Assembly (NCBI RefSeq): GCF_000187895.1
Contig: NZ_DS990123.1
Span: 1-64,000, forward strand
Direction: 5' to 3'
DNA from: Phocaeicola plebeius DSM 17135
GTDB lineage: Bacteria > Bacteroidota > Bacteroidia > Bacteroidales > Bacteroidaceae
Length of the DNA stretch: 64,000 nt
Of the stretch, positions 35,501-42,594 are shown one piece after another. Below the pieces are notes generated by a model. It did no database searches. It saw only the letters and a program-made list of their open reading frames with translations, and was not told the DNA's origin. The translations under genes and the position numbers were made by a program. The stretch's first letter is position 1. The number at the start of each line of letters is the position of its first letter.

Positions 35501-35860
35501 TTCAGTATCATCTTTCAAAACAATGTTCAATGATTTGGAAGAATCAATCTTAAACTCCTGGGTCTTGTAGCCGATGAAAGATACTTCAAGAATAGCCCCT
35601 TTTGCAACATTTAAAGAAAACTTACCGTCGATATCGGATATAGTACCTGTAGTACCTCCTTTAACGGCAATACTAGCTCCAATTACTGGTTCCCCCGCAT
35701 TGTCTTTTACGACACCAGACACTGTCAAATTTTGTTGCTGAGTAGCTTGAACCTCATTACTGCTTGCAAACACTGTTAACGGATGTGAAGCAATAAATCC
35801 TGAACACAACAGCAAAGCAAATAATGCTCTTCGATTGTTTTTTACTGAATCTACTTTCAT
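32558..35860 (-). CDS. SusC/RagA-family TonB-linked outer membrane transporter
   Basis: 1100 aa. Signal peptide at about 1-32, a carboxypeptidase-D-regulatory-like beta-sandwich (about 45-118, VVKDNAGEPVIGASIAVKGG), the TonB box EMLDEVVVVGYGT (120-132), a plug domain (about 135-245, ending VLKDASSAAIYGAKAAAGVI) and a 22-strand barrel ending in an aromatic/hydrophobic C-terminal strand (FNFGINVTL). It imports large oligosaccharides using TonB energy together with the SusD lid. First gene of the PUL operon, divergent from the hybrid sensor/regulator. A TAATTTTG box (35898-35891) lies about 31 nt upstream. Confidence 0.96.
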   Translation of the reverse strand: MKVDSVKNNRRALFALLLCSGFIASHPLTVFASSNEVQATQQQNLTVSGVVKDNAGEPVIGASIAVKGGTTGTISDIDGKFSLNVAKGAILEVSFIGYKTQEFKIDSSKSLNIVLKDDTEMLDEVVVVGYGTMRKKDLTGSVVQINPTKIADQNPTSVQDVLRGTPGLQIGYDASAKGTDASIQLRGQNSLGTNASPMIVLDGMPFYGELSEINPDDIAQIDVLKDASSAAIYGAKAAAGVIIITTKKGKEGKPVINVSANLSVVNKSDYRDYYDAAGYLKFHQDWRKMYYTYGQGEDGLYGYYQAKDGNGNVLYPEGYFDDPRTMSESEQQKWMTNVGASGIGPSDGETALNLFARRLQFYNSPLMMDNFLNGRMVDWNDATFRTGFNQDYNASISGATERVNYYFSLGYVNNEGAVQGNEYNAFRSNMKINAKITDWLEVGANVNFQDRSDGDIQVSLGSNYWDANMLRNSPYASMYDEDGNYEQYPMSGLPSNGGYNYYFDRQYYDLEKGYTVLNTIFNAKITLPAGFTYSFNIAPRYQWYYDRYWMSADLPDASASSRGVNRGWSKNFDWNLNNTITWDKTFGDHHFTATLVQEAEEHRYWSDNINARNITPSDALGFHYTSGANKSQSSFSTNDTHYTAASYLGRLFYGLKDRYMITGTFRRDGYSGFGANNPWGNFGSVGVSWVFSEEKFMSATRDWFDMGKLRLSWGTNGNREFGDVYSTLANLALAGGNMVYYQNGNSNVVNPLYMSRLAAPNLEWEKTKAWNVGLDLSFFNGRLTANMDYYFKKTTDMIMSQRLPNFSGFGSIMANLGEVQNQGFEIALNSTNIQNKDFTWNTSVGFSINKNKINHIYYDYDENGVEKDDTSNGWFIGQPIGTIWYYETDGVWQNTPEDIKAAALVGQKPGDPKVVNNYTEDDQILEDGTRIPVYNDNDKVYQGTTAPPIYWNMRNDFTLWKDLTLSISLYSYMGHKSRAGYWLNQENGGSQVTNGFNVAAREYWTPDNPTNDYCRLEAVGPNTGLSGGVDKVYNRSFVRLDDITIGYTLPRKWTHKFMVDRIRLTATCKNVCTIDGWEYGDPETGGLATRSFNFGINVTL

Positions 35861-35890
35861 TGCTTTTCAAATTAATTAGATTTTCTGCCG

Positions 35891-35898
35891 CAAAATTA
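35891..35898 (-). promoter_or_regulatory. Probable -7 box of the SusC-SusD operon
   Basis: TAATTTTG on the minus strand, 31 nt before the SusC start codon. No good TTTG is present at -33, as expected of an activator-dependent PUL promoter. Confidence 0.5.
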
Positions 35899-35949
35899 TA
35901 CTATATTAAGTCAGTCATAAATGAAAAAATGAGCAAATGAATCGTTTTT

Positions 35950-36093
35950 TTCGTCATTCTATCTAATTAAAAAGCCAAAAATAAATCACCTTTTAAATAT
36001 ACGCCCTATTATACAGATATTCACATACCGTAACTGAACATAAATGTCCATTCAGCGAATAATAAAAATTCGTCATAGCATAAAAAATTCGTC
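35950..36093. promoter_or_regulatory. TTCGTC repeats in the SusC/regulator intergenic region
   Basis: TTCGTC occurs at 35950-35955, and AAATTCGTC at 36066-36074 and 36085-36093, the last two 19 bp apart (nearly two helical turns). AAATTTCGTC also lies at 46256-46265 ahead of the enzyme operon of the same PUL. These are candidate binding sites for the AraC domain of the hybrid regulator. The rest of the 321-bp gap is A/T-rich with no gene. Confidence 0.35.
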
Positions 36094-36156
36094 TGTTTTT
36101 ATTTCTAGGTACATATTTTTCTATTCTCTCAAATTCTCAATCTAAAGAGTTTATTG

Positions 36157-36164
36157 TATTTTTG
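36157..36164 (+). promoter_or_regulatory. Probable -7 box of the hybrid regulator gene
   Basis: TATTTTTG (TAnnTTTG), with a start expected near 36170, 12 nt before the ATG at 36182. No clear TTTG is seen at -33. Confidence 0.5.
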
Positions 36165-36181
36165 CCTAAAAATCGCAAGCC

Positions 36182-39100
36182 ATGAAAAACTGCATTGTTC
36201 TATTTCTTTTCTTGTTCGGATGGTGCTACTCTATCCTTTCACAACCTCAATATACCTTCAAGCGATTAACAATGTCCGACGGCATGGTCAGTAATTATAT
36301 TGTCGATATTATTCAAGACAAACAAGGGTATATATGGATGGCCTCAGAATCCGGACTCTGCAAATTTGATGGAAAGGATTTTACAATATATAATATAGGA
36401 AACTCAGCTATTGGAAGCAATGCACAAAATGTATTATACTACAATGAAGCAGACAACACCGTATGGATAGGAACTCAACGCGATGGTATTAGCATTTTTG
36501 ATTGTGAAAAGCAAACTTTCATCACCAATGGCGTTCCTGATATGATTACCAGAGACGTCACAGACTTAAGCCCTGCAGCCGATGGAGGTATTTGGATTAC
36601 CCATTATCACCTAGGCATAGATTATTATGACAATAAGACTAAAGAAGTAACTCATTATTGGGCAAAAGATATTAAAGGATTGTCAGGAAATTTCTGGTGT
36701 GCAACCGACGATGGAAAAGGTCATCTTTACGTAGGTCTTCATAAAGGAGGGCTGGCTGTTATAGATATTCAGAAACAAACCGCAAAAGTCTACCAACACA
36801 ATCCGGAAGACCCATATAGCTTACCTAACAATACCGTACGCTGCATATTCATTAGCAAAACCAACGCTATTTGGATTGGTACAGACAAAGGACTGGCACT
36901 ATTCAACCCTCATAAAGAACAATTTATCACCTTTCAGAACCAACAAGAAAATCCCAACTCACTCTTATCTAATCAAATCAATGATATAGGCGAAAGCAGA
37001 GACGGGAAATTGTGGGTATGCGCCCACATGGGAGGAGTAAGCATACTCGACCTCAATGACAACGTATTCACAAGTCCCGAAAACATGCATTTTCAGAATA
37101 TACGGGTCACCAATGACCTGCATGGCATCTCATCTCCTAATGCCAAATGTTTCTTGCAAGATTCATTCGGAAATATCTGGTTAGGGAACTATCGAGGAGG
37201 CGTAGATTTTCTCAGTTATAACCAACCTGTTTTCCAAACATTAGCATATAATACATTAAAGGACGGAACACTAACAGACAAACAGGTGTGGGGTATAGCT
37301 CTTGACAATAAATCACGCATCTGGCTAGGAGGAGAAAACGAAATCGCCATATTCAGCGCGGATATGAAGTATCAGAAAATATTGTCACTTGCCAACAAAG
37401 CCAATCCTCATACCCATGTTTCTACTATCTTTAAAGATAAAAACGGAATTCTTTGGCTAGGATTATATAAAGATGGAATATTGACTTGTGATCCTAGCAC
37501 AGAGAAAATTACCCGAATTGAACTAGAAGATAAGAAGGCTGACATTTGCTGCTTTTATGAAGAGAACAATAAAATATGGATTGGTACACAAAACGGACTA
37601 TATTCATACCAAAATGGAAAAATCGCTGAAGAAAAAGGAATAAATGAACAGCTTACAGACATCATGATACACGGTATCCAGCGAGACCGTCAAGGGAAAC
37701 TATGGCTGGGCACATTTGGCAAAGGACTTATTGTTTTTTCACCAGAAGGAAAACGAACTATGCGTTTCGACACATCCAATGGGATGGGATCGAATGCGGT
37801 CAACTCACTATATATTGATTCAAAAGGAAGTTTATGGGCTGCCACACGAGCTGGTATCGCGCATATCAGTGATACAAGTAACCCTAAACTGGAAATCTAC
37901 AATCACAATCAAGGGCTAATTGATGAAAATGTCAGAAGTATCATAGAAGACGAAAAAGGAAACATCTGGCTCAGCACCAACGGAGGAATTGCTCAATGGA
38001 AAAGTGACGAAAAAAGATTTCTAAACTATACCTGGCACCAAGGAGTACCCAGAGGGGACTTTATGGATGGCTCAGTATGCAAGGATAAAAATGGGTATTT
38101 GTTTTTTGGCTCACAGAATGGAGCTTGCTACTTTAACCCAGAGCAAACCACAGAAGACATACAGATAGCTCCTGTAAAAATTACAGGAGTCAAAAGTTAT
38201 GGCAACTCAGATCCAAGTAGCAAAGGAACTCTTGCCCCAATTGTAAATGACAAGGTCGATTTATCTTACCAGAATAGTACTTTTACAGTCTCTTTCAGTG
38301 TGATGGACTTCTCACAAACCCCTCAGGTAGAATATGCCTACACCATGGAAGGATTAGGTAAGACATGGTTTGAAACAGGCGATGAAAACCGGATTACATT
38401 CCGGAATCTACAGCCTGGAGAATATACATTTAAGGTAAAAGCCAAAATGAGAAACCAGCCATGGGGCGAGAAGTTTACTTCTCTCCAGATTACAATTGCC
38501 CCTCCTATCTGGCTTACCTGGTATGCTAAACTACTTTATACGATTCTCATTGCCCTTATACTGTTTGCAATCTTGCGCTTCTACAAGCGTAAACTGGCAC
38601 TGGAAAGTCGTTTGAATCTGGAACATCACCAGCACGAGAATGATCAGAAGCTGAATAATGAACGACTGCGTTTCTATACTAACATCACTCATGAATTACG
38701 CACTCCTCTAACCCTGATTCTCGGACCACTAGAGGACTTGCTGGCTGACAAAACACTGTCTCCACGACAGGCCAATAAGATCAGTATTATACGTGACAGT
38801 GCCAACCGGTTACTGAACCTTATTAATCAGATTCTGGAATTTAGAAAAACGGAGACAGAAAACAGAAAGCTAAAGGTAGGTTATCATAATCTGGCACTAC
38901 TGGTACAAGAAATAGGCATCAAATATAAAGAATTAAACCAGAATGCAGAAGTAAATATTCACATCAATGTAGAAGCGCAAGATACCAAGATTTATTATGA
39001 CCACGAGATTATCACTATTATTATCGATAATCTGATGTCGAATGCCTTAAAATATACTCCCAAAGGCGATATAACACTTGCCTTGGCAAGCAATGAGGAG

Positions 39101-40210
39101 AACGGGGTTAAATATACAACTATCAGTGTGGAAGACACCGGACATGGTATCTCCCAAGAGTCTTTGAACCATATCTTCGAACGATATTATCAAGGACAAG
39201 GGAAATATCAGGCTTCGGGGTCAGGTATTGGCCTGGCACTGGTAAAATCACTGGCAGATTTGCATCAGGCAACCATTGAAGTGGAAAGTGAGGTGGAAAA
39301 AGGAAGTAAGTTTACATTAAAACTACTTACAGAAAACACTTATCCTAATGCAGAACGCCAGGTTACTAAAGAAATTCATAAAGCTGAAGACGAAAACAAA
39401 CAACCTGCTTCTGTAGAATCAGAAGATGGGAAACCGATTATTCTGGTCGTGGAAGACAATCGGGATATCCGTGAATATGTACGAAGTTCGTTTGAAGAAA
39501 TGTATGAAGTCTTGACGGCTGCAAATGGGAAAGAAGGATGGGATATTGCACAAAGCCAGATTCCGAATATCATCATCAGCGACATCATGATGCCGGTGAT
39601 GGACGGAATTGAACTATGTCGTCATATCAAAGAAGATATGCGTACCAGCCACATCCCGGTCATCTTACTTACAGCTAAAGATACCCTTCAAGATAAAGAA
39701 GAGGGTTATGCCGCAGGAGCCGATTCGTTTATTACCAAACCGTTCAGTGCCCGTTTGCTGAACAGCCGCATCAATAACATTCTGGAAAACAGACGTAAAA
39801 CGGCAGGGGTAATCACTTCCATACCCGAAACGGAAAGTGAACAGAAGAACATTGAGAATGAACGAAAGAACTTAAACAAACTAGACCAAGAGTTCTTGGA
39901 TAAGGTAACCGCCATCATCGAAGAGAACCTGAGTATGGAGAAAATGGATGTAGCGTTTATTGCCGATAAGATGTGCATGAGCCATTCTACTCTTTACCGA
40001 AAGATTAAAGGACTGACTGAAATGTCGGTCAATGAATATGTCCGTAAAATCAAGATGAAGAAAGGTATGGAACTTATCAATGAAGGGAAGTATTCCTTAG
40101 CTGAGATTTCGGATTTGACAGGTTTCAGTAGTGTAGCTTATTTCCGCCAATGTTTTAAAGATGAATACGGAATGGCACCCACTGAATATTTGAAGAGAAA
40201 ACAAAACTAA
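36182..40210 (+). CDS. Hybrid two-component system sensor/regulator (HTCS) of the PUL
   Basis: 1342 aa inner-membrane one-protein signalling system. Order of parts: signal peptide (about 1-20), a periplasmic sensor with two seven-bladed propellers made of reg_prop repeats (about 25-665, recurrent IWIGT/LWLGT motifs), a Y_Y_Y domain (about 690-765), a membrane helix (about 780-802), histidine kinase dimerisation with H837 in NITHELRTPL, an HATPase domain (IIDNLMSNALKYTPKG, DTGHGIS, GSGIGLALVK), a receiver with the phospho-acceptor D1134 in IIISDIMMPVMDG and TKPF, and a C-terminal AraC helix-turn-helix (about 1240-1340, SHSTLYRKIKGLTEMSVNEYVRKI). It detects a breakdown oligosaccharide and activates the PUL. 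All catalytic residues are intact. Confidence 0.97.
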   Translation: MKNCIVLFLFLFGWCYSILSQPQYTFKRLTMSDGMVSNYIVDIIQDKQGYIWMASESGLCKFDGKDFTIYNIGNSAIGSNAQNVLYYNEADNTVWIGTQRDGISIFDCEKQTFITNGVPDMITRDVTDLSPAADGGIWITHYHLGIDYYDNKTKEVTHYWAKDIKGLSGNFWCATDDGKGHLYVGLHKGGLAVIDIQKQTAKVYQHNPEDPYSLPNNTVRCIFISKTNAIWIGTDKGLALFNPHKEQFITFQNQQENPNSLLSNQINDIGESRDGKLWVCAHMGGVSILDLNDNVFTSPENMHFQNIRVTNDLHGISSPNAKCFLQDSFGNIWLGNYRGGVDFLSYNQPVFQTLAYNTLKDGTLTDKQVWGIALDNKSRIWLGGENEIAIFSADMKYQKILSLANKANPHTHVSTIFKDKNGILWLGLYKDGILTCDPSTEKITRIELEDKKADICCFYEENNKIWIGTQNGLYSYQNGKIAEEKGINEQLTDIMIHGIQRDRQGKLWLGTFGKGLIVFSPEGKRTMRFDTSNGMGSNAVNSLYIDSKGSLWAATRAGIAHISDTSNPKLEIYNHNQGLIDENVRSIIEDEKGNIWLSTNGGIAQWKSDEKRFLNYTWHQGVPRGDFMDGSVCKDKNGYLFFGSQNGACYFNPEQTTEDIQIAPVKITGVKSYGNSDPSSKGTLAPIVNDKVDLSYQNSTFTVSFSVMDFSQTPQVEYAYTMEGLGKTWFETGDENRITFRNLQPGEYTFKVKAKMRNQPWGEKFTSLQITIAPPIWLTWYAKLLYTILIALILFAILRFYKRKLALESRLNLEHHQHENDQKLNNERLRFYTNITHELRTPLTLILGPLEDLLADKTLSPRQANKISIIRDSANRLLNLINQILEFRKTETENRKLKVGYHNLALLVQEIGIKYKELNQNAEVNIHINVEAQDTKIYYDHEIITIIIDNLMSNALKYTPKGDITLALASNEENGVKYTTISVEDTGHGISQESLNHIFERYYQGQGKYQASGSGIGLALVKSLADLHQATIEVESEVEKGSKFTLKLLTENTYPNAERQVTKEIHKAEDENKQPASVESEDGKPIILVVEDNRDIREYVRSSFEEMYEVLTAANGKEGWDIAQSQIPNIIISDIMMPVMDGIELCRHIKEDMRTSHIPVILLTAKDTLQDKEEGYAAGADSFITKPFSARLLNSRINNILENRRKTAGVITSIPETESEQKNIENERKNLNKLDQEFLDKVTAIIEENLSMEKMDVAFIADKMCMSHSTLYRKIKGLTEMSVNEYVRKIKMKKGMELINEGKYSLAEISDLTGFSSVAYFRQCFKDEYGMAPTEYLKRKQN

Positions 40211-40234
40211 TATTATCTCTTAGCAATATAAAAC

Positions 40235-40273
40235 AATAAATGCCTGTCTGAACAATCCAGACAGGCATTTATT
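40235..40273. terminator. Bidirectional terminator (HTCS / GH43)
   Basis: AATAAATGCCTGTCTG (40235-40250) and CAGACAGGCATTTATT (40258-40273): perfect 16-bp stem, 7-nt loop, between convergent genes. Confidence 0.92.
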
Positions 40274-40280
40274 ATTCTTA

Positions 40281-41432
40281 TTATTTCTTATTGAAGAAAT
40301 CAAGTGTCCAGCTATCCATCCACTCGATATAAGGTATCCCATTTTCAAATTGAACAGGTAACCAAATATAACGGGCATCACTCGGATGCTTAGGCCGCCA
40401 GATATCTGCCATAAAGATAAAGGCGTCTTTCTTTCCCGGTACCGGAAGTACATACGTACTCTGTCCGCCAAAAGTGATTTCCGATTTTTCTCCACGACAA
40501 GGATTTGGATGTTGTGTCCAAGGTCCCCAGATGCTAGGAGCAGAGAACATGCGTGCCTCATTCGGATCCCATCCTGTACAGCCAGAAGTAATCATCCAGT
40601 ATGTACCGTCACTCTTCTTGAATATGGCCGGAGCTTCATTGTGTCCGGCTGGAGCCATACGTACATACTTCCCTGTATGAGTCAGGTAATCATCACTCAA
40701 TTCTGCAATCTGTAGTGTCAGATTGTCTTCTGACGAGTAAATATGATAGGCTTTTCCATCTTCATCAACAAAAAGCTGCATATCACGTGCCATTTGTCCT
40801 CCTTGCAGGTCGCGTTTCACAAACAAACCTTTGTGAATAGCTTCATACCACATCGGTGTCCACCATTCCTTATACTTCTCTGCATCCAATGTATCCAGCA
40901 TGGCACGCTGTGTTTCATTCATATCAAAAGGAAGCACTCCCGGATTAATACGTTCCGAACGAATATACTTGAATGGCCCGGTAGGAGAATCAGAGACGGC
41001 CACCGCTGAACGGGCTGCTGCATAGCCTTTTCCTTTCAATTCCAAATGGAACCACATGACAAACTTCTTCGTCTTTTCATTATAGATTACTTTTGGACGT
41101 TCCATTACACATCCCTGTACAATGTCACTGGTAGAATCGTTCAACACTACAGGTAAAACGGCTCCTTCGTTGTTCCAGTCTGTCAGGTTCTTTGAAGAGT
41201 AACACATAATTCCCACCATGGCACTACTGGTAGAGTCGGATTTATTCTCTCCATACCAGTAGTAAGTTCCATCGTGATACAATACACCTCCTCCGTGGGC
41301 ATTTACATGTACCCCCTGATTGTCAGGCCAGATTTCACCACTACGAATTTCTTTAGGAGGTTCGGCCGTACATGCCACCACTCCCCAACAAAAACAAATA
41401 CTTCCTAAAAGATTAATGAATCTATTTCTCAT
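40281..41432 (-). CDS. GH43-family lipoprotein, exo-beta-1,3-galactanase-like (GH43_24 type)
   Basis: 383 aa from ATG 41432; the longer frame to 41558 has no signal and overlaps the neighbouring gene. The lipoprotein signal ends at C21 (GVVAC). Five-bladed propeller motifs: NAHGGGVLYHDGTYYWYGENK (about 44-64), VMERPKVIYN with E111, GHNEAPAIF with the probable catalytic acid E266, and GGQSTYV with Q324. The AHGGG start, the Glu after the second blade, and a Gln rather than Asp near the expected base position are features of GH43 subfamily 24 exo-beta-1,3-galactanases, which cut type II arabinogalactan backbones. Subfamily is assigned by eye. Last gene of the enzyme operon. Confidence 0.8.
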   Translation of the reverse strand: MRNRFINLLGSICFCWGVVACTAEPPKEIRSGEIWPDNQGVHVNAHGGGVLYHDGTYYWYGENKSDSTSSAMVGIMCYSSKNLTDWNNEGAVLPVVLNDSTSDIVQGCVMERPKVIYNEKTKKFVMWFHLELKGKGYAAARSAVAVSDSPTGPFKYIRSERINPGVLPFDMNETQRAMLDTLDAEKYKEWWTPMWYEAIHKGLFVKRDLQGGQMARDMQLFVDEDGKAYHIYSSEDNLTLQIAELSDDYLTHTGKYVRMAPAGHNEAPAIFKKSDGTYWMITSGCTGWDPNEARMFSAPSIWGPWTQHPNPCRGEKSEITFGGQSTYVLPVPGKKDAFIFMADIWRPKHPSDARYIWLPVQFENGIPYIEWMDSWTLDFFNKK

Positions 41433-41472
41433 GGATTGATATAAATTTAAATTAAACGATAAGTTCATTCTG

Positions 41473-42465
41473 CTATGGTTTATACTCTTTCCCGACCGCC
41501 AGTTTATCACCCGATAAGTCCACTTCAAACAAATGAGGAATACGAATATATACTCCATTCACATCTTTATGGCTATGTACAGACATCAGCCATTTCCCTT
41601 CCAAAGTTTGAAACAACATACCGTGACCAAAGTCGGGAGGAGTTATGGGCTTCGGTTCTTGTATCCAAGGTCCGTCTAAAGTACCACTTTCCGAATAGGC
41701 TACTCCCTGGGTATATACATTATAAATCCAGCTTGTCCATATCATTCCCAGACGTCCCGTAGCCGTGCGAAACAGATAGGGACCATCCGTTACTTTATTG
41801 GGAACTTCCTTTCCGTCCTGCAATTCACGACTCCAGGGGCACTCACTGGCCCGAAATAATAGTTTACCTTCTCCAATGGAACCACTCAAGTCTGGTTTTA
41901 ATTCAATCTTTTCAATGGTACCATCCCAATTCTGCAGCCACTCATAACAATACACCATGTAAGGCTTTCCATCAGTATCCACCCAAAATGTCCCATCCAA
42001 GGTTGGCTTATCTGCCGGCAAATAAGTAGCATCCAGCATCGGACGATAAGGTCCTTCTGGTTTGTCACTAACCAACACATGAGAAGCCCTGCGCTCTATC
42101 ACATTTCCTTTTACGGTATCTATCTTTACGGCGGTATTCGTGAAGGTAGCAAAATAATAATATTTGTCTTTATAATGGTGAAGTTCAGCAGCCCATATCA
42201 TTGGCTTTGGGCCCATCCATGAATGAGGGTCTGTTTGAGCTACATCGTAAGGTCCATCCCAAAGTTTCAAGTCCTTGCTTTTCCATAATTTTCCACCTGT
42301 ACCTGTCATATAGTACATTTGTGTCTGTGTATCTGCCAGAATGCAAGGATCACTCAAACGAATAGAATCCAGTGGAAGCAATTTTTTAGCAAGTGACTGT
42401 GCATTTACGGTATGAAGCGATAAGCAAACAAACCATAAAAAAGACAATAACCCCGTTTTTTTCAT
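41473..42465 (-). CDS. GH43-family glycoside hydrolase
   Basis: 330 aa. Signal peptide 1-22 (cleavage after VNAQ). Five-bladed propeller: RLSDPCILAD with the base D39, LDGTFWVDTDGKPYMVY with D157 as the likely pKa modulator, and VTDGPYLFRTATGRLGMIW with D227 where most GH43 enzymes have a catalytic Glu. This DGP variant occurs in some GH43 groups, so the enzyme may still be active. Likely an arabinofuranosidase, xylosidase or galactosidase. Forty nt separate it from the GH43_24-like gene; 129 nt separate it from the GH105 gene, with an imperfect hairpin at 42517-42557. Confidence 0.85.
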   Translation of the reverse strand: MKKTGLLSFLWFVCLSLHTVNAQSLAKKLLPLDSIRLSDPCILADTQTQMYYMTGTGGKLWKSKDLKLWDGPYDVAQTDPHSWMGPKPMIWAAELHHYKDKYYYFATFTNTAVKIDTVKGNVIERRASHVLVSDKPEGPYRPMLDATYLPADKPTLDGTFWVDTDGKPYMVYCYEWLQNWDGTIEKIELKPDLSGSIGEGKLLFRASECPWSRELQDGKEVPNKVTDGPYLFRTATGRLGMIWTSWIYNVYTQGVAYSESGTLDGPWIQEPKPITPPDFGHGMLFQTLEGKWLMSVHSHKDVNGVYIRIPHLFEVDLSGDKLAVGKEYKP

Positions 42466-42594
42466 ATTCTATAAAAAATCAGATAAAATGAAGTATTTCC
42501 AAACCATATAGCACTTGCGGCCAGGCTCTTATGAGAATACCCAAAGAGTCTGGTCGCAGTTCATAATCCCTTATTTACAAAGTTCAATAATTCC

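Noticed and set aside
42517..42557. Imperfect hairpin between the GH105 and GH43 genes
   Set aside because: Stable only as plus-strand RNA with G-U pairs, has two A-C mismatches in the actual minus-strand transcript, so I do not call it a terminator.
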